A stretch of DNA of 37,488 nt from Thalassotalea sp. 42_200_T64 (GTDB lineage Bacteria; Pseudomonadota; Gammaproteobacteria; Enterobacterales; Alteromonadaceae). The translations under genes and the position numbers were made by a program. The stretch lies in NCBI GenBank assembly GCA_002162925.1, contig MABC01000033.1:1-37488 (forward strand), in the 5' to 3' direction. The notes beneath the pieces were generated by a model that worked only from the letters and a program-made list of their open reading frames with translations, made no database searches and had not been told where the DNA came from. Below, piece by piece: positions 1-7,104 of the stretch. The first letter of the stretch is position 1. Each line of letters starts with the position of its first letter.

Positions 1-1
1 C

Positions 2-355
2 GATAATGTGATGGGTATGATCACAGAGCTCACCAAATATAAAGCCGAATTAAATGGCGCTGTGTACCATGAAATAGGTCGATATGTGAAGTCGTCAGGT
101 ATTTGCCACGACTGTAAACATGAGCATAAATTCGAGCTAAACGTGCGCGAATTCTCCTGTGAAAGCTGCGGACTAGTACAGTGTAGAGACTTAGCGGCAG
201 CTAAGTCTGTAGCAAATACAAGAGAAAAAGATTTAATGGCGGCTGGGATAGTTGCCAGGGTGTTGCCCAAATCTCAGAAGAAATCATCTACTAAAACGAA
301 AGTCTTTGAGCAATCAAAGTTTGCTGTGGGAACTGAGAAAAAAGAAGCAGCCTAG
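2..355 (+). CDS. tnpB: TnpB (IS200/IS605-family OrfB), C-terminal part, cut by the window edge
   Basis: The reading frame is open from base 2, so the N-terminal part lies outside the window. What is visible is the C-terminal third of a TnpB-type RNA-guided nuclease. It has a zinc finger with two Cys-x2-Cys knuckles (CHDC and CESC, bases 107-172), then the RuvC-III signature RDLAAAKSVAN, whose Asp is the third catalytic acid of the family. A basic tail of about 40 residues follows. In this family the protein cuts DNA guided by an omega RNA read from the 3' end of the gene and the element right end, which fits the hairpin seen 25 bases after the stop. Whether the full gene is intact, and whether a tnpA partner exists, cannot be judged here. 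A relic of a related element lies at 17564-17816. Confidence 0.8.
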   Translation, partial: DNVMGMITELTKYKAELNGAVYHEIGRYVKSSGICHDCKHEHKFELNVREFSCESCGLVQCRDLAAAKSVANTREKDLMAAGIVARVLPKSQKKSSTKTKVFEQSKFAVGTEKKEAA

Positions 356-379
356 TCGTCAAAAGCTAGACTGTTGAAG

Positions 380-420
380 CCCATTGATCGACGCGAAGCG
401 GCGTCGGTGGGTAGTTCACT
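380..420 (+). mobile_element. Right-end hairpin of the IS200/IS605-type element, likely omega-RNA scaffold
   Basis: Bases 380-411 fold into a 14-pair stem with a GAA loop, one extrahelical T (388) and one A.G mismatch, followed by GTAGTTCACT to 420. The same structure, with paired base changes, recurs at 17776-17807 and 17564-17595. Sequence shared with the 17.8-kb copy stops at 420/17816, which I take as the element boundary. An unpaired T in a terminal hairpin is a known recognition feature of IS608-type TnpA. If the element is active, the guide of its omega RNA would begin at about 421. The boundary is inferred from two copies only. Confidence 0.65.
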
Positions 421-469
421 ATCTTGGCAGGATAATAAGTGCCCGCCAAGACAAATCATTTCATCGTGA

Positions 470-1252
470 TTATTGTGCCGTCCAGGCGCCATCCATTGGC
501 AGAGCAGCACCGGTAATTGAACGGGCACTATCACTGCATAAAAACAGGATAAATTCACCTATTTGCTTCGGTTCAGCCATGTCCGGTAACGCTTGTTTAT
601 TGGTGACCAATTTATGTTTTGCCTGAGCAAATGACACCTCGTTCTTTTCCGCTAACATAGCAACCTGATCGTTGACCAAAGGGGTATCAACCCAACCCGG
701 ACATACGGCATTAACGGTTATCCCTTGCTCAGCACTTTCCAATGCCACCACTTTGGTGAGGCCAACAATGCCATGTTTTGCCGCACAATAGGCCGATTTT
801 TGCAGTGAGGCCACCAAGCCATGCACCGAGGCAACATTGATTACTCGTCCCCAGTTATTTTTTTGCATGCCTGGTAAGCACTGTTGGATGGTATGAAACG
901 CGGCAGATAAATTAATGGCGATAATGTCGTTCCATTTACCAGCCGGGAAAGTGGTAATATTTTCGGTGTGTTGAATGCCGGCATTATTCACTAAAATATC
1001 AATCGTGCCTAAGCTGGCAATAGCCTTATTGATAAAGCGAGTGATCGCATCGGCATCTCTTAAATCGGTATTATCAAACAAGGTGTTGATCTGGTATTTT
1101 ACCGAAAATTCTTCAGCCATGGCAGCACCTTCTTGTTCCGACATTAGCCCATGCAAGATTAAATCTATGCCTTGCTCTGCTAAAATATGCGCGGTGGCTA
1201 AACCAATCCCACTGGTGGAGCCAGTGATTAAAGCAACTTTACCTTTTAACAT
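470..1252 (-). CDS. bdhA: 3-hydroxybutyrate dehydrogenase (SDR family)
   Basis: Classical short-chain dehydrogenase of 260 residues, the normal BdhA length, converting (R)-3-hydroxybutyrate to acetoacetate with NAD+ in the cytoplasm. The NAD-binding motif TGSTSGIG is at residues 10-17 and NNAG at 89-92. The tetrad is N114, S142, Y155 and K159. The residues that hold the substrate carboxylate and shape the pocket in characterised HBDH enzymes (Q94, H144, K152, W187, Q196) are all present at the same numbers, which makes this a specific call rather than a generic SDR. It ends 50 bases from the IS right end at 420. It is not coupled to a neighbour and probably has its own promoter in the 260-base gap above 1253. 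It likely serves polyhydroxybutyrate or ketone-body use. Confidence 0.93.
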   Translation of the reverse strand: MLKGKVALITGSTSGIGLATAHILAEQGIDLILHGLMSEQEGAAMAEEFSVKYQINTLFDNTDLRDADAITRFINKAIASLGTIDILVNNAGIQHTENITTFPAGKWNDIIAINLSAAFHTIQQCLPGMQKNNWGRVINVASVHGLVASLQKSAYCAAKHGIVGLTKVVALESAEQGITVNAVCPGWVDTPLVNDQVAMLAEKNEVSFAQAKHKLVTNKQALPDMAEPKQIGEFILFLCSDSARSITGAALPMDGAWTAQ

Positions 1253-1513
1253 CGTATTTTCCTGATTAATAATAAGCGTTTAAATACTAACAATACGTTA
1301 AATATAGGTATTTATATTTAGCACCTTAGTACCAGACTCAGTCGCTAAATGGGTAATTTAAGGACTAAGGACTAAGGACTAAGAAAGGAGAAATGAAGGG
1401 GAAATAAGGTGGTTGTATTTATTTCTTTACAAAGGAGTATTGTTTGCTCCGTTTGGCCGTCTTTTTAGCCAAAAATAAGCCGAACTTGCTGCAATAACGC
1501 CAGCTAAAATGAG

Positions 1514-1972
1514 CTATTGATTTAATTTTAACTGTACTTTATCGAGCTTGTCCAATAACAACAAAAGTTGTGAACGTTCATCTTTGCTAAGGTTTTCAAT
1601 GGCTTGCTGTTCATGTTCGATAGCTATAGGGATCAATTGTTGATACATCTTGCTGCCGCTGTCAGTAAGCGTTAATCGATGACTGCGGTTATCGCTAACA
1701 ACCCGTTGCTTAATCACTAAGCCTTTGTCGATTAATTTTTTCACCGCCCGTGACACCGCCACTTTATCCATGGCGATGCGATTGGTGATGGTCACGGCAG
1801 AAAGGTTTGTTTCCTCGCCAAGCGCCGCTAACACACGCCATTCCTGCACGGTAATACCAAACCGTTTGTTATATTTAAGTGCCAACGACTGCGATATTCG
1901 GTTCGATAACGCGGATAAACGATACGGTAAAAAATTTTGTAAAGATAAGGTGCCATTATCTATAGTCGCCAT
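1514..1972 (-). CDS. MarR-family transcriptional regulator, probable regulator of the tyrosine operon
   Basis: A MarR-type winged-helix protein of 152 residues from the chosen start. The recognition-helix region (VTITNRIAMDKVAVSRAVKKL) and wing (VVSDNRSHRLTLT) are clear, with a helical C-terminus. The frame is open to 2068, but ATG at 1972 is preferred because AAGG lies 7 bases upstream and the alignable MarR fold starts just after it. It is divergent from HPPD (start 2131), and the gap holds two palindromes, so it most likely controls itself and the hppD operon. The effector is unknown; a tyrosine intermediate is the obvious candidate. In the same frame beyond the stop there is a hydrophobic, basic-ended stretch to 1427 (see findings). 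Confidence 0.85.
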   Translation of the reverse strand: MATIDNGTLSLQNFLPYRLSALSNRISQSLALKYNKRFGITVQEWRVLAALGEETNLSAVTITNRIAMDKVAVSRAVKKLIDKGLVIKQRVVSDNRSHRLTLTDSGSKMYQQLIPIAIEHEQQAIENLSKDERSQLLLLLDKLDKVQLKLNQ

Positions 1973-1985
1973 AAACATACCTTGA

Positions 1986-2029
1986 TTGTAATTAGTTACA
2001 AACGCAACTAATATGGTTTCATCTGAAAC
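1986..2029. promoter_or_regulatory. Two palindromic operator candidates between the MarR gene and hppD
   Basis: TTGTAATTAGTTACAA (1986-2001) has 6-bp perfect arms around 4 bases, and GTTTCATCTGAAAC (2016-2029) has 6-bp perfect arms around 2 bases. The element ACTAA/TTAGT recurs through this stretch. MarR dimers bind such palindromes. The first lies directly upstream of the regulator's ribosome-binding site, as expected for autorepression. A further short palindrome, CCCTAAACTAGGG (2082-2094), sits just before hppD next to a -10-like TATAGT (2096-2101). Confidence 0.55.
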
Positions 2030-2130
2030 TAATAATAACATATTAATTATAAACGTCACGGCAATCAATTTTTAAACTATTCCCTAAACTAGGGCTATAG
2101 TTATTGCAGTGAATGAACACGGAGAAAAAC

Positions 2131-3207
2131 ATGGCTGATTTATTTGAAAACCCGATGGGCCTAGATGGCTTTGAATTTGTTGAATTTACTGCAAAAGAGC
2201 GTGGCATTTTAGAACCTGTATTTGAATCTATGGGTTTCACCCTGGTGGCTAAGCATAAATCAAAGCAAGTTGAGTTATGGCGTCAAGGGGACATCAACTT
2301 AATCAGCAACTATGAGCCAAAAAGCCATGCAGCCTATTATGCTGAAGAACATGGTCCATCGGCTTGTGGTATGGCGTTCCGCGTGAAAGATGCGAAATTG
2401 GCTTACGCTCAGGCTTTAGAGCAAGGTGCGCAACCGGTACATATTGAAACCGGGCCAATGGAATTACGCCTGCCAGCAATTAAAGGCATTGGCGGCGCTA
2501 CGTTATACTTAATCGACCGCTATGAAGGTACTAACACTATTTATGATATCGATTTTGACTGGATTGAAGGTGTTGATCGTAACCCCGAAGGTTGTGGCTT
2601 CCACACCTTAGATCACTTAACTCATAACGTTTACCGTGGTCGTATGGCGTACTGGGCAGAATACTACGAAAACTTATTTAACTTCCGTGAAATTCGTTAC
2701 TTCGATATCAAAGGCGAGTACACCGGCCTTACCTCAAAAGCGATGACCGCACCCGATGGCAAAATTCGTATCCCATTAAACGAAGAAGCTGGCGGCGGCG
2801 GTCAAATTGAAGAATACTTAATGAAGTACAACGGCGAAGGCATTCAGCATATTGCGTTTGCCTGTGACGATATTGTTGCTTGTTGGGATAGACTTAAAAA
2901 GCAAGGCGTTAAGTTTATGACACCACCTCCAGGCACTTATTATGACATGCTGGAAGATCGTCTTCCTGGCCACGGTGAGCCAATCGATCAATTACAACCT
3001 CGTGGCATTCTCGTTGATGGTACGACTGGCGATGGTCCACCGCGTTTATTATTGCAGATTTTCTCTGATACCTTATTGGGTCCGGTATTCTTTGAGTTTA
3101 TCCAACGCAAAGAAGATGATGGTTTTGGTGAAGGTAACTTTAAGGCATTATTTGAATCGATTGAGCGCGATCAAATTGAACGTGGTGTCCTTGGTCAAGA
3201 TAAATAA
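2131..3207 (+). CDS. hppD: 4-hydroxyphenylpyruvate dioxygenase
   Basis: Fe(II) dioxygenase converting 4-hydroxyphenylpyruvate to homogentisate, the second step of tyrosine breakdown. It has two VOC-type domains. The iron ligands H162 (in LDHLTHNV), H240 (GIQHIAF) and E322 (FFEFIQR) fall almost exactly where the characterised Pseudomonas enzyme has them (161, 240, 322). The C-terminal [12 protein letters not shown] and the final [14 protein letters not shown] helix are typical. I chose ATG 2131 over the in-frame ATG at 2113 because GGAGA (2121-2125) lies just upstream and the homologous N-terminus begins at MADLFENP. It is the first gene of an operon with the VOC gene (10-base gap) and FAH, probably controlled by the divergent MarR protein. 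Confidence 0.95.
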   Translation: MADLFENPMGLDGFEFVEFTAKERGILEPVFESMGFTLVAKHKSKQVELWRQGDINLISNYEPKSHAAYYAEEHGPSACGMAFRVKDAKLAYAQALEQGAQPVHIETGPMELRLPAIKGIGGATLYLIDRYEGTNTIYDIDFDWIEGVDRNPEGCGFHTLDHLTHNVYRGRMAYWAEYYENLFNFREIRYFDIKGEYTGLTSKAMTAPDGKIRIPLNEEAGGGGQIEEYLMKYNGEGIQHIAFACDDIVACWDRLKKQGVKFMTPPPGTYYDMLEDRLPGHGEPIDQLQPRGILVDGTTGDGPPRLLLQIFSDTLLGPVFFEFIQRKEDDGFGEGNFKALFESIERDQIERGVLGQDK

Positions 3208-3217
3208 GGGGTAGACT

Positions 3218-3778
3218 ATGGCTATCAAGCGCATTCATCATGTGGCGTATCGCTGCGTTGACGCCAAAGAAACGGTAGAGTTTTATCGTGACTTACTGGG
3301 CATGGAATTTCAATTGGCAATTGCTGAAGATAACGTTCCATCAACCGGTGCACCTGATCCTTACATGCATGTATTTTTAGATGCTGGTCAGGGCAATGTA
3401 TTGGCGTTTTTTGAAATTCCAAATTCACCACCGATGGGACGAGACACTAATACGCCTGAGTGGGTACAACACATTGCTTTTGAAGTTGAATCGATGGATG
3501 AACTGTTTGCATCTAAACAAAAATTGGAAGATGCAGGTGTAGATGTGCTTGGCCCAACCGATCATACTATCTTTAAATCTATCTACTTCTTTGATCCAAA
3601 CGGTCATCGAATTGAGCTGGCCGCCAATACGGGCAAGCCCAGCATGTTAAAAGAATTAAAACGTGTTGCTCCTGCTATGCTTGATGAGTGGGCAATGACT
3701 AAAAAAGCACCGAAGCATGCCGTATGGTTACACAGTGGTGCCGATTTTGATGATAAAAGTTTTCCGGGTGATAAATAA
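3218..3778 (+). CDS. VOC-superfamily metalloprotein in the tyrosine operon (candidate ring-cleavage enzyme)
   Basis: A 186-residue single-chain vicinal-oxygen-chelate protein. It has two beta-alpha-beta-beta-beta modules and an intact metal triad at H8 (HHVAY), H85 (VQHIAFE) and E133 (GHRIELA), the 2-His-1-carboxylate pattern of type I extradiol dioxygenases and glyoxalases. A tail of about 45 residues after the fold ends in acidic residues. AGGGG lies 6 bases before the start. It sits between HPPD and fumarylacetoacetate hydrolase, and overlaps the latter by one base. No cupin-type homogentisate 1,2-dioxygenase (HmgA) or maleylacetoacetate isomerase (MaiA) is in this operon. I infer that it handles homogentisate or a product of it, but glyoxalase/isomerase activity is equally possible. 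The family is sure; the reaction is not. Confidence 0.8.
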   Translation: MAIKRIHHVAYRCVDAKETVEFYRDLLGMEFQLAIAEDNVPSTGAPDPYMHVFLDAGQGNVLAFFEIPNSPPMGRDTNTPEWVQHIAFEVESMDELFASKQKLEDAGVDVLGPTDHTIFKSIYFFDPNGHRIELAANTGKPSMLKELKRVAPAMLDEWAMTKKAPKHAVWLHSGADFDDKSFPGDK

Positions 3779-4785
3779 TGAAATTAGCAAGTATTAAATC
3801 AGGTCGCGATGGCGCCCTTTATGTAGTGAACTCTAGCTTAACAAAAATGGCATCGGCAGCAGATATCGCTGCGACTATGCAAGCCGCTTTAGATGACTGG
3901 GAAACGGTAGAACCACAACTTGAAGCACGTTTTAATGAATTAGAATCTGGTACTCTTGCCGGTGAAATATTCGAGCAAAGTGCATGTGCGTCACCGCTTC
4001 CACGTGCCTTTCAATGGGCTGATGGCAGTGCCTATGTGAACCACGTTGAGTTGGTACGCAGAGCACGAAATGCGGAAATGCCAGCAACGTTTTGGACCGA
4101 ACCATTAATGTACCAAGGCGGCTCAGATAGCTTCCTGGCACCCCGTGACCCAATTCTGATGCCACAATCTGACGGTTTTGGTATCGACTTTGAAGCCGAA
4201 GTTGCGGTTATCACTGGTGACGTACCTATGGGTGTAGGTAGCGATGATGCATTAAAATATATCAATTTGGTGATGATCGTTAATGACGTCTCTTTACGTG
4301 GTTTAATTCCTGGTGAATTGGCCAAAGGCTTTGGTTTTTTCCAATCTAAACCTTCAAGTGCGTTTAGCCCGGTTTGTGTTACTCCTAGCGAGCTAGGGGA
4401 CGCATGGCAAGGTGGTAAATTACACTTACCATTAAGTTCTAAGTACAATAACGAGTTATTTGGTAAGCCCGAAGCTGGCGTTGATATGACCTTTCATTTC
4501 GGTCAATTAGTGGCGCACGCGGCAAAAACTCGGCCATTAGCTGCAGGTACGGTTATTGGTTCAGGTACGGTTTCGAATAAACTGAACGATGGCCCAGGCA
4601 AACCAGTTACTGAAGGTGGCGTAGGGTACAGTTGTATCGCGGAAATCCGAATGATTGAAACCATTGAAAATGGTAAGCCGTCAACACCATTTATGGATTT
4701 TGGTGACAACATTCAAATTGAAATGTTTGCTGCAGATGGCCAGTCTATCTTCGGTCAAATCAACCAGGATGTGGTGCAAGCCTAA
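3778..4785 (+). CDS. Fumarylacetoacetate hydrolase family protein
   Basis: A 335-residue FAH-family hydrolase, expected to split fumarylacetoacetate (or maleylacetoacetate) to fumarate (or maleate) and acetoacetate, the last step of tyrosine degradation. The core has metal-ligand acids E139 and E141 (DFEAEVAVI) and D170 (IVNDVSLR), then the conserved GFGFFQSKP and GSGTVSN loops. An N-terminal domain of about 80 residues precedes it. The ATG overlaps the stop of the VOC gene by one base, so translation is coupled. The gene is followed within 5 bases by an inverted-repeat-bounded repeat array and a MITE, so any further operon gene has been separated or lost. The acetoacetate product could feed bdhA-linked metabolism nearby. 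Confidence 0.88.
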   Translation: MKLASIKSGRDGALYVVNSSLTKMASAADIAATMQAALDDWETVEPQLEARFNELESGTLAGEIFEQSACASPLPRAFQWADGSAYVNHVELVRRARNAEMPATFWTEPLMYQGGSDSFLAPRDPILMPQSDGFGIDFEAEVAVITGDVPMGVGSDDALKYINLVMIVNDVSLRGLIPGELAKGFGFFQSKPSSAFSPVCVTPSELGDAWQGGKLHLPLSSKYNNELFGKPEAGVDMTFHFGQLVAHAAKTRPLAAGTVIGSGTVSNKLNDGPGKPVTEGGVGYSCIAEIRMIETIENGKPSTPFMDFGDNIQIEMFAADGQSIFGQINQDVVQA

Positions 4786-4789
4786 TTAG

Positions 4790-4987
4790 ACCAAGTTGAC
4801 TAAATATCTGCTCATTTAACAGAATTCAAACCGTCCATGGCAATTCTAAGTTAATTCATCCCTGAATTAACAGAATTCAAACCATCCGTGGCAATTCTAA
4901 GTTAATTCATCCCTGAATTAACAGAATTCAAACCATCCGTGGCAATTCTAAGTTAATTCATCCCTGAATTAAATAAGGCAACTTGGT
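4790..4987. repeat. Three 51-bp tandem repeats bounded by a 9-bp inverted repeat
   Basis: Units start at 4816, 4867 and 4918, each 51 bases, ending at 4968. Units 2 and 3 are identical; unit 1 differs at two positions (GTCCATGG against ATCCGTGG). Each contains GAATTC and CAATTC half-inverted ends. The array is flanked by ACCAAGTTG (4790-4798) and CAACTTGGT (4979-4987), a perfect 9-bp inverted repeat, so the whole resembles a small element whose core has been amplified. There are no spacers, so it is not CRISPR. Confidence 0.85.
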
Positions 4988-5350
4988 ATATACCCGTCAC
5001 CATTCAAAGTGCAGGATTTCAGTGGGAATTAAAAGTGATTTAGGCAAGGTATTAAATTTAGAGAATGGTTATTCTCGGCTTTGGCATCCTGCGTCGCCCT
5101 ACCTTCTGCATTCATGCAGTCGCAGTTAAAATTCATAGCGCTGCATAAATCACTTTTAAACCCATCGAAGAAGCGTTTGAGCAATCCCACTTCTTCGTTC
5201 CATCTATTTGTAAGGTTAGTACACGGATGATGTACTATATTAGGGCCACGCAGGAGCAGTTGCCGAGAATAACCTTTACTGTATAGATGCGCCTTGAATT
5301 GGAATCGCTCAAGCGCTCTGAAACCTGCATCTTGAATGGTGACGGGTATA
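4987..5350. mobile_element. MITE-like element with about 33-bp terminal inverted repeats
   Basis: The left end TATACCCGTCACCATTCAA (from 4987) and the right end at 5318-5350 are inverted copies over about 33 bases with few mismatches. TA is found at both outer flanks, compatible with a TA-targeting (Tc/mariner or IS630-like) transposase. The interior (about 300 bases) has no credible gene; the reading frame on the minus strand across it uses TIR sequence as codons. It abuts the stop codon of the DUF945 gene (5352-5354). Confidence 0.75.
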
Positions 5351-5351
5351 A

Positions 5352-6644
5352 TCAGCCTAAAGGCACTGGTGCACCATTTAACCATGCCTGGCCACCGCTA
5401 AAAGTAAAATCAAACTTCACTCGATCTTCATCTTGCACCAGCATGTTTTGCATTATTAATTCGTCAATGTTCTGCTGCATACCAATGATATTAAAAAATT
5501 CAATGGGAGCACTGCCATTGGCATCGGCTTGCAGCGCCATAAACATCGTCATTGGATTGTCAACGTCTAATACGCTCTGATCAAAGCTAATATTTAACTG
5601 GCTAGCAATTTCTCCTTGCGCAGTTTGCATGCCGAGCTTGTTAATTTTAAGCTCCGGACCTGAAGTTAACAGTTTTGGCAGCATTGCCTGCATCTGCATC
5701 ATCAACATATCAGGGTCTTGTTGGCCATTATTATCTATCATCAAATTTTGAAATTCTTGATAGACATCCAAATCTAATTTGTTAAAGCTTAACTGATAAG
5801 CAAATTTGTTAAACTCTTGCCCTATGGCTTTAATACTGTCGATATTGATATCAACATCGGCATACATAAAACCATTTTCTTCGTGGCTGGAAGATTGCAT
5901 GGTTAAATCGTTAATTGTTACGCTTTCGGCAGCCGTTGCGCCGATCATTTCAATGTTATTAATGTAGAAGTTGCTATCGCCTAAAGCCAGTGCGTTATAG
6001 CTAAAAATGTCGCCGCGTACCACTTGCTGATCTGCTGAAAATTGAATTTCATTTATCGACATCAGCTTTTGGGCTAGCTTAGTTACGTCGAGACCTTGCC
6101 AATTACCCGACATTTGTAATCGGCCATTACGGCTAAAGACGGAGTCAAAAGTCAGCGCTTTAATATCAAAGGTGCCATCATCACTAACAATTTTAACTGG
6201 TTGCAAGCTGATAAAAGAAGTCATGGTGCCGGTATAGCCAATACGCATATAAGACTCTAACTTGTCTTTGGTAAAGTTATGAGTAAATTCAAGTGCGGCA
6301 TCTTGATTATGGGTCAATTCAAAATCATAGGCGATATCGATTAAGCCAAAACCCAGACCATTAGATTGCGATAAAATGGGTCCATGCTGCATGCTTTGTT
6401 TGCTGGTTATTTTCATCTCCAGCGGGGCAACCTGGCTATCAATTTCCTGAATATAATTAAGCACCACATCGGCAGTCGAGTTAAACCAGCCACGGTGGTA
6501 GTTTTCAATGGTCACGACAGCGTCAGGGATATTTTGCATTTTGGCAACCATATTGCGCAATTCAGTTTCAGCTAGTTGGCCAGAAAAATATGGGGCTACC
6601 AGCAGCCCAGCAACTACGGCAGTGGCAATAAAACGTTTTTTCAT
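5352..6644 (-). CDS. DUF945 (YdgA-like) family protein
   Basis: A 430-residue exported or membrane-anchored protein of the DUF945/YdgA family. The N-terminus (KKRFIATAVVAGLLVAPYFSG) is a basic n-region plus one hydrophobic segment, followed by the family-typical start of the mature part (VTIENYHRGWFNSTADVVL, about residues 44-62). The rest is predicted beta-rich repeats with recurring QLNISFD / LTMQSS-like strands, as in AsmA-like or lipid-tunnel-type proteins; that structural analogy is inference. E. coli YdgA is somewhat longer (about 500). Function is unknown in the family. The last codons lie 2 bases from a MITE end, so a small C-terminal truncation is possible. The minus-strand leader above 6645 shows no partner gene. 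Confidence 0.75.
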   Translation of the reverse strand: MKKRFIATAVVAGLLVAPYFSGQLAETELRNMVAKMQNIPDAVVTIENYHRGWFNSTADVVLNYIQEIDSQVAPLEMKITSKQSMQHGPILSQSNGLGFGLIDIAYDFELTHNQDAALEFTHNFTKDKLESYMRIGYTGTMTSFISLQPVKIVSDDGTFDIKALTFDSVFSRNGRLQMSGNWQGLDVTKLAQKLMSINEIQFSADQQVVRGDIFSYNALALGDSNFYINNIEMIGATAAESVTINDLTMQSSSHEENGFMYADVDINIDSIKAIGQEFNKFAYQLSFNKLDLDVYQEFQNLMIDNNGQQDPDMLMMQMQAMLPKLLTSGPELKINKLGMQTAQGEIASQLNISFDQSVLDVDNPMTMFMALQADANGSAPIEFFNIIGMQQNIDELIMQNMLVQDEDRVKFDFTFSGGQAWLNGAPVPLG

Positions 6645-6913
6645 CGAGCAATGTCCTAAAATTCAGTCTTGTTTTTCATTTTGATGAAAATTGATAGTAA
6701 CATGATTTTATTGCGTATTTTGATCTAAATTGAACGCTATATGTTATCGTTCAATGGTATTTATATTGCTCAATAAGGCAAATTTATGACTTGCAATTAA
6801 CAGTGGAAAACCAAAACGCATGCCAGCGCATTTTGCGGACATTACGGTAATGCCACCGAGCCAAATTAGTGTTATGGTTTTAACTGAACAACAAAAATAA
6901 TTAGGGAAAACGG
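6645..6913. other. Intergenic region between divergent genes
   Basis: 269 bases without a recognisable gene. It is AT-rich and must hold the promoters of the minus-strand DUF945 gene and of the plus-strand small membrane protein. I see no repeat copy or strong hairpin in it. Confidence 0.5.
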
Positions 6914-7057
6914 ATGACTGCAAAAATAAGAAAAGCCAAGAAAAAACCAGTTAAGCATACAGCCGAAAAAAGAGCTGAGAAATGGTCTGATAATGTCTTC
7001 CTTTACACGGTAGTTGTGATTGTCTTAGTTATTGTGGTGATGGCTTTTGTTATCTAA
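6914..7057 (+). CDS. 47-residue single-pass membrane protein
   Basis: A small gene with AGGG placed 7 bases before ATG. The protein begins with a very basic segment (MTAKIRKAKKKPVKH, about ten Lys/Arg in the first 24 residues), then an amphipathic stretch (AEKRAEKWSDNVFLY). It ends in one hydrophobic helix of about 19 residues (TVVVIVLVIVVMAFVI), finishing at the membrane. The topology suggests an inner-membrane protein with a cytoplasmic, nucleic-acid- or lipid-binding-like basic tail. No family is recognised with confidence. It lies 47 bases before the M20 peptidase on the same strand and may be transcribed with it. Confidence 0.6.
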   Translation: MTAKIRKAKKKPVKHTAEKRAEKWSDNVFLYTVVVIVLVIVVMAFVI

Positions 7058-7104
7058 ATATTGTGCTAAAGTTTTAAACGTATTACTAACTTATTGAGAA
7101 TAAA

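Noticed and set aside
352..626. Short frames at the IS right end
   Set aside because: They cross the hairpin and the 3' end of bdhA on the other strand; explained by those features.
2942..3214. 90-residue frame inside hppD
   Set aside because: Out-of-frame shadow of the C-terminal HPPD domain; it has no ribosome-binding site of its own.
4816..4968. CRISPR array
   Set aside because: The 51-base units are contiguous with no variable spacers, and there are no cas genes.
5029..5385. A 118-residue minus-strand gene
   Set aside because: It runs through both MITE ends and into the DUF945 gene; its codons are the terminal inverted repeat, and no family is recognisable.
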